This document shows positions 1 to 3,800 of a DNA stretch of 6,657 nucleotides, one piece after another (within the stretch, counting starts at the first letter, position 1; each line of letters begins with the position of its first letter). This DNA comes from an uncultured Clostridia bacterium (GTDB lineage Bacteria > Bacillota > Clostridia > Christensenellales > DTU072): assembly GCA_934296355.1 (NCBI GenBank), contig CAKRAY010000082.1, positions 1 to 6,657 on the forward strand, given 5' to 3'. Both the position numbers and the translations under genes were made by a program. The notes below the pieces were generated by a model, which was given only the letters and a program-made list of their open reading frames with translations, made no database searches and had not been told where the DNA came from.

Positions 1-587
1 CGTCGAGGGACATCGTAATTCGTCCGGGCGACGAGATAGAAGAGATTTGCATTATTCTCGAAGGCAATCTTGTTGAGTTTACCGTTAAAAACAACGGCGA
101 CAGAACGGTAGTCAGTTCCAAAGTGGACGGAGATATGTTCGGAATTCCCCAGTGTTTTACCGAGCCGCGCACGACCGGGACGTTCGTTACTTCCGCAACC
201 GACAGTCTTTTGCTTTTCATTAAAGCCGACGGTATTAACGCCGTTTGCGAAAAAGCGTGTCCCGCGCATAAAAAACTCGTCGATAACTTGATTTTGTATT
301 TATGCGACTGTTTGAACGAATTAAAATGCAATAACAGTTTTATCGTAATCAAGGGTATGCGCAAAAAGATCGCGCGTTTTATATACGACAAGTATTTAGA
401 GCAAGCGAACCGCGCCGTTAAACTCGGCGTCGACCGTAACGGTATGGCTCGTTACCTTAACGTAAGCCGTCCCAGCATGTCTAGAGAAATGATAAATATG
501 CGCGAAGCGGGAATTTTCGATTTTCGTAAAGATTTAATTACGATTAAAGATTTGGACGCGCTTAAAAGAATCGCTCTCGAAGATTAA
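1..587 (+). CDS. Crp/Fnr-family transcriptional regulator, 5' truncated by window edge
   Basis: Cytoplasmic DNA-binding regulator with an N-terminal cyclic-nucleotide-binding-like beta-barrel and a C-terminal winged helix-turn-helix. The frame is open from the first complete codon (position 3) to TAA at 585-587, giving 194 visible residues. Family members are usually about 220-230 residues, so roughly 25-35 are missing. Visible residue 1 is the codon at position 3. The barrel shows a PGDEIEEICIILEGNL strand-turn-strand near residues 9-24 and GDMFG near 43-47. A long dimerisation-type helix follows, with a CPAH motif near 85-88, a feature I associate with clostridial Crp-like proteins. The HTH is near 145-171 (nt 435-515) with core MARYLNVSRPSMSREM, followed by a wing (FDFRKDLITI). 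The GTG at 123 is internal, not the true start, because the fold begins well upstream. The Arg-Ser pair that contacts cAMP phosphate in E. coli CRP is not obvious (PRTTGT lies in that region), so cAMP is probably not the ligand. Target genes cannot be told from the sequence. The family call is firm; the specific role is unknown. Confidence 0.93.
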   Translation, partial: SRDIVIRPGDEIEEICIILEGNLVEFTVKNNGDRTVVSSKVDGDMFGIPQCFTEPRTTGTFVTSATDSLLLFIKADGINAVCEKACPAHKKLVDNLILYLCDCLNELKCNNSFIVIKGMRKKIARFIYDKYLEQANRAVKLGVDRNGMARYLNVSRPSMSREMINMREAGIFDFRKDLITIKDLDALKRIALED

Positions 588-603
588 AACGCTTATTTTA
601 TAT

Positions 604-648
604 AAAAATTGACCGAAGAACCGCCTATCGACGGTTCTTTTAATTTTT
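604..648 (+). terminator. Rho-independent terminator after the Crp/Fnr gene
   Basis: The inner stem AAGAACCG (616-623) pairs perfectly with CGGTTCTT (632-639) around an 8-base loop, and is followed by the T-rich tail TTAATTTTT (640-648). An outer AAAAATT (604-610) can also pair with AATTTTT (642-648), so the element may work weakly in the other direction too. It starts 17 bases after the TAA of the regulator gene. It therefore separates that transcript from the downstream lipoprotein gene. Confidence 0.88.
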
Positions 649-684
649 GAAAAACCGAATGTCAAATAAAAAATATCGCCAATC

Positions 685-713
685 TTGACAATAAACTTAG
701 GTTAATATATAAT
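685..713 (+). promoter_or_regulatory. Consensus sigma-70/sigma-A promoter for the giant lipoprotein gene
   Basis: An exact -35 box TTGACA (685-690) and an exact -10 box TATAAT (708-713) are separated by the optimal 17 bases. A second TATAAT overlaps at 713-718 but at a poor 22-base spacing. The flanks are very A/T rich, including an A-tract near 664-675 that could act as an UP element. The expected transcription start is around 719-721, giving a leader of about 50 bases before the GTG at 771. The perfect match predicts strong basal transcription. I see no convincing operator palindrome over it. Confidence 0.87.
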
Positions 714-737
714 ATAATAAAATATTTTTATTCCGCG

Positions 738-757
738 GCGCGTCACACTTAGCGCGC
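738..757 (+). promoter_or_regulatory. GC-rich hairpin in the predicted 5' leader
   Basis: GCGCG (738-742) can pair with CGCGC (753-757) around a 10-base loop. It stands out inside an otherwise A/T-rich leader and ends one base before the AAGGAG ribosome binding site. It could protect the 5' end or tune access to the ribosome site. The stem is only 5 bp and alternative registers of the CG run exist, so this is a weak call. Confidence 0.35.
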
Positions 758-758
758 G

Positions 759-773
759 AAGGAGTGTAGCGTG
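759..773 (+). promoter_or_regulatory. Ribosome binding site and GTG start that fix the lipoprotein N-terminus
   Basis: AAGGAG (759-764) lies 6 bases before GTG (771-773). An in-frame TAG at 750-752 closes the frame upstream. None of the codons between that stop and 771 is ATG, GTG, TTG or CTG, and the first in-frame ATG downstream is not reached until residue 288. The GTG at 764-766 in another frame hits TAG at once. The GTG at 771 is therefore the only reasonable start, and it directly yields a signal peptide. Confidence 0.92.
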
Positions 774-848
774 AAATCGAAAAAATCTATCGCAATTTTG
801 CTAACAATTTTATTGCTGTGTATAGCGTCGGCAACGCTGTTTGCGTGT
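771..848 (+). other. Lipoprotein (Sec/SPII) signal peptide with lipobox LFAC
   Basis: Residues 1-26 show a basic N-region (Lys2, Lys4, Lys5), a hydrophobic core (residues 7-19) and a lipobox Leu23-Phe24-Ala25-Cys26. Phe at -2 is tolerated but is not the most common residue. Cys17 is not a good site, because Leu would sit at -1. The mature protein would start at lipid-modified Cys26, followed by a Gly/Ser/Asp-rich tether of about 20 residues. This predicts anchoring to the outer face of the cytoplasmic membrane in a Gram-positive cell. Confidence 0.85.
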
Positions 849-3800
849 AACGACGGTTCTACGCCGGGCGGCGATTACAGTATATTGCCCGACGATAGCG
901 GCAAAAACGAGGTTTCTTTCACGGCTACGTTTATTTACAGAGACGGCTCCACTCAGCCGTACTCGGTCACCGGTTTAACGGCGGGTTCTAAAATTTCTCT
1001 TAATTCCGCTACGAGAAATCCGAAGCGAGAGGGCTATGAGTTTGCCGGTTGGTACACCGAAGACGCTTTGATAAACGCTTGGAATTTTGATAAGGATATC
1101 GTTACGTCCAATACGACTCTTTACGCAAAGTGGAACTTATCCTATCCCGTGTATATCGCCGGCGAAGCGTTTTCTTACGACGCCGCGAAAAAATCGGTAC
1201 GCTACAACGTAGGCGCGGACGTGCAAGAATTGAATCTCACCGATTCCGTGGTGCTGGCAGACGACAGTTACAGATATTGTTTCTACTTGAACGCCGAATG
1301 TACGGACGAAGCCCAAAATTGGGATACCGCAAAATTCACGCTTAATCCCGGGGAAAACAAATACTACTTGCGCATAACGGACAGTTCGAAAAAAGTTCTG
1401 CACGTTTTGGAATTCGTTATTTACAAAAAACAAATTTACGCTGTCGAGTTTTACAATAAAGACGGTTTGCTTATAGAAACCGTAAGAGTGGAAGAGAATA
1501 CGGGGTTAGGCCGCGTTGCGGAATACATAATTCCCGGATACGTTACTTTGTGGCAAGACGAAGAGGGCAATACCTGGCGCAATGGCGACTCGGTAACCGG
1601 CAACGTAAAACTATATGCCGTTTTGGTGCAAATGTTGTACGAAGTTACGTTGAATCCGGGCGGCGGCGCAATAGAGCAAAGCAGCGTTAAACTCGTGTAC
1701 GCCGAAAGTTTTTCTTTACCGATACCGACGAAAGCGGGAAGTAACTTTGTCGGTTGGTATAAAGAAAACGGAGAGCAAGTCACCGGCAGTAACGGCATAT
1801 CGTTGACAATTTGGGACGTGCCTAAATCTACGACTCTCGTAGCGAAGTGGGCGGACTCGGCGTATAGCGTTAACAAATACGTTAAAATAGACAACGAGGC
1901 GACTTTTGCCGAAGAAAGAAAAATCACGTCGGATCAAAAGTGCGTTTTCGAAACGAGCGAAAAAGAGGTTGAATACTACGACGCCAAGTGCGTCGTTTAT
2001 GCTTTTTTAGGTTGGTTCGATATGCGCGGCGAGAAGATATCTTCCGAGAGGGAGCTTACGATTTCCGACGTAAATCGCAATACCGATATTTACGAAGCGT
2101 GGAAAAAGGTCGTAATTACGCATAATCTCGAAAAAAGCGACGCGAAAATAACTTTTATAGATACGAAGTTCGCTAAATACGGCAATTTCGACGCAACGGA
2201 CAAGATTCAGATTAAGGTCGAGTGTACTTGCGGTAAACATACTTTTGCGGGTTGGACCGACGGTTCGACTTCGCCCGTGTATTTGCTTTCTGTCGATTCC
2301 GCGCCCGTAGCGCAATGGAACGCCTACAACGTTAACGTAAAGGTGGTTATCGACGGCGCGAGCGTTACAGACGAAAACGCGTTGTTCGACGGCGCGGGAG
2401 CCGTTACCGTGGAAAAAAACGTGCGTTTGGAAGCGTACGATAACGAGAAATATACTTTTGCGGGTTGGTACGTAAATAACGGTACCGAATTTATACTCGC
2501 TACGGAGAAACCCGATTTTATTTACGAATTTACCATGGCCGCCGAAGATAAAGAAGTAGAGTGTCGTTGGCATACGACTACGAAACTGATTTTGACGCAG
2601 ACTTCCACTCTCGGCAGTTACGCCACGCCTAAACTCGAAAGCAATATCGTCGGAGCCGAGTTCGGATTCGATAAAACGATAAGCGCGGGCTACACTTTTA
2701 TAGGCATATACGTCGGCAGCATACTGCAAAAAGAAACGCTTTATGTTCCCGCGCAACCTACGACCTATTCTGCAAGGTTCGTTTCGGGTTTGTTCAAAGT
2801 AAGAACGAACATAACGGACGCGGGCGGGGTTGATTATCGCGTCAATTCGGGAAGAACGATAACGGGTAGCAGTTACGGCGGCGACGTAATAATGATAGGA
2901 AACAGCGTCAACGACGAAATATCTCTTTCCGCAAAGACGAATAACGGTTACGTTTGGTTAGGATGGTTTGATGAGGGCGGCAACTGTCATTCCACCGACG
3001 CGGAATTTTTATCTACGGTACCGAGCGAAACGCGAGTTTCGATAATCGCTAAATGGAAAAAAGTAAACCACCTCGCGACCGTAAAGGCAGGGATTTTCAC
3101 CGCAACGAAAGTTCAAACGGGTAAATTCGTTCCCGCCAATACCTACTATGTTTACGACGAGGACGGCGAGTATTCGCTAACGACCGACTTGTACTTCGAC
3201 GGATATAAAAAGTATTATACCTACGTCACCGGAGTTACCGGCGCTGGAGAGCAAACGGTAACGTCTTCTTTCAATATAACCGGCGACAGTTATTTTATAC
3301 TTTCTACCGAGATAAACTCTAATTACCGTTTCGACGGCTGGTACGACAATAAAGGAAATCGCATATCGCTTTCGACCGAAACGCGCGTAAGTATGGGCGA
3401 AGAATGCGACGATTATACTGCAAGGTTTACGTATTTAGGCGACGACTACGACATAAAAGTGAGCAAATATTTGCAAAATAAAGGTTTTGCCGCGGGAGAT
3501 ATAAAACTTGTCGCGTATAGAGAAATAAACGCCGACGGTACGATAGTGGAAAAAGCGGACGTCATCGTAGATACGCAAAAAACGTCTTACAACGGCGCCA
3601 AGTCGACCGGATATTTGTTTTATAGATTAGCGGTAGTCAAAGAAGGCAAGGACGTAAACACGCTTATCGATTGGTCTACCGTATTAAATTCCGACGACGA
3701 CGTAATAGGCTACGAAGACTTCGGAAAAATTGCCGTAAAGAAAGTTTCCGACGATTATTTTACCACAACGTATACTTTTAACGTTACCGCAATGAGGAAA

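Noticed and set aside
123..587. GTG at 123 as the true start of the regulator
   Set aside because: The same frame is open to the window edge and encodes the conserved first part of the nucleotide-binding barrel, so the real start is upstream of the window.
700..750. Crp-type operator (TGTGA-N6-TCACA) at the lipoprotein promoter
   Set aside because: Only a lone TCACA half (743-747) is present, without a matching partner at the right spacing.
1451..1927. Minus-strand open frame of 158 codons and an overlapping one at 1716-1937
   Set aside because: Two overlapping antisense frames cannot both be genes. Both sit within repeats whose sense translation clearly carries the GWY core, and neither product is recognisable.
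2007..2756. Minus-strand open frame of 249 codons
   Set aside because: It lies fully inside the giant lipoprotein frame and is codon-aligned with it. In that register antisense stops arise only from sense TTA, CTA or TCA, which this gene uses little (TCA almost never). The product shows no recognisable domain.
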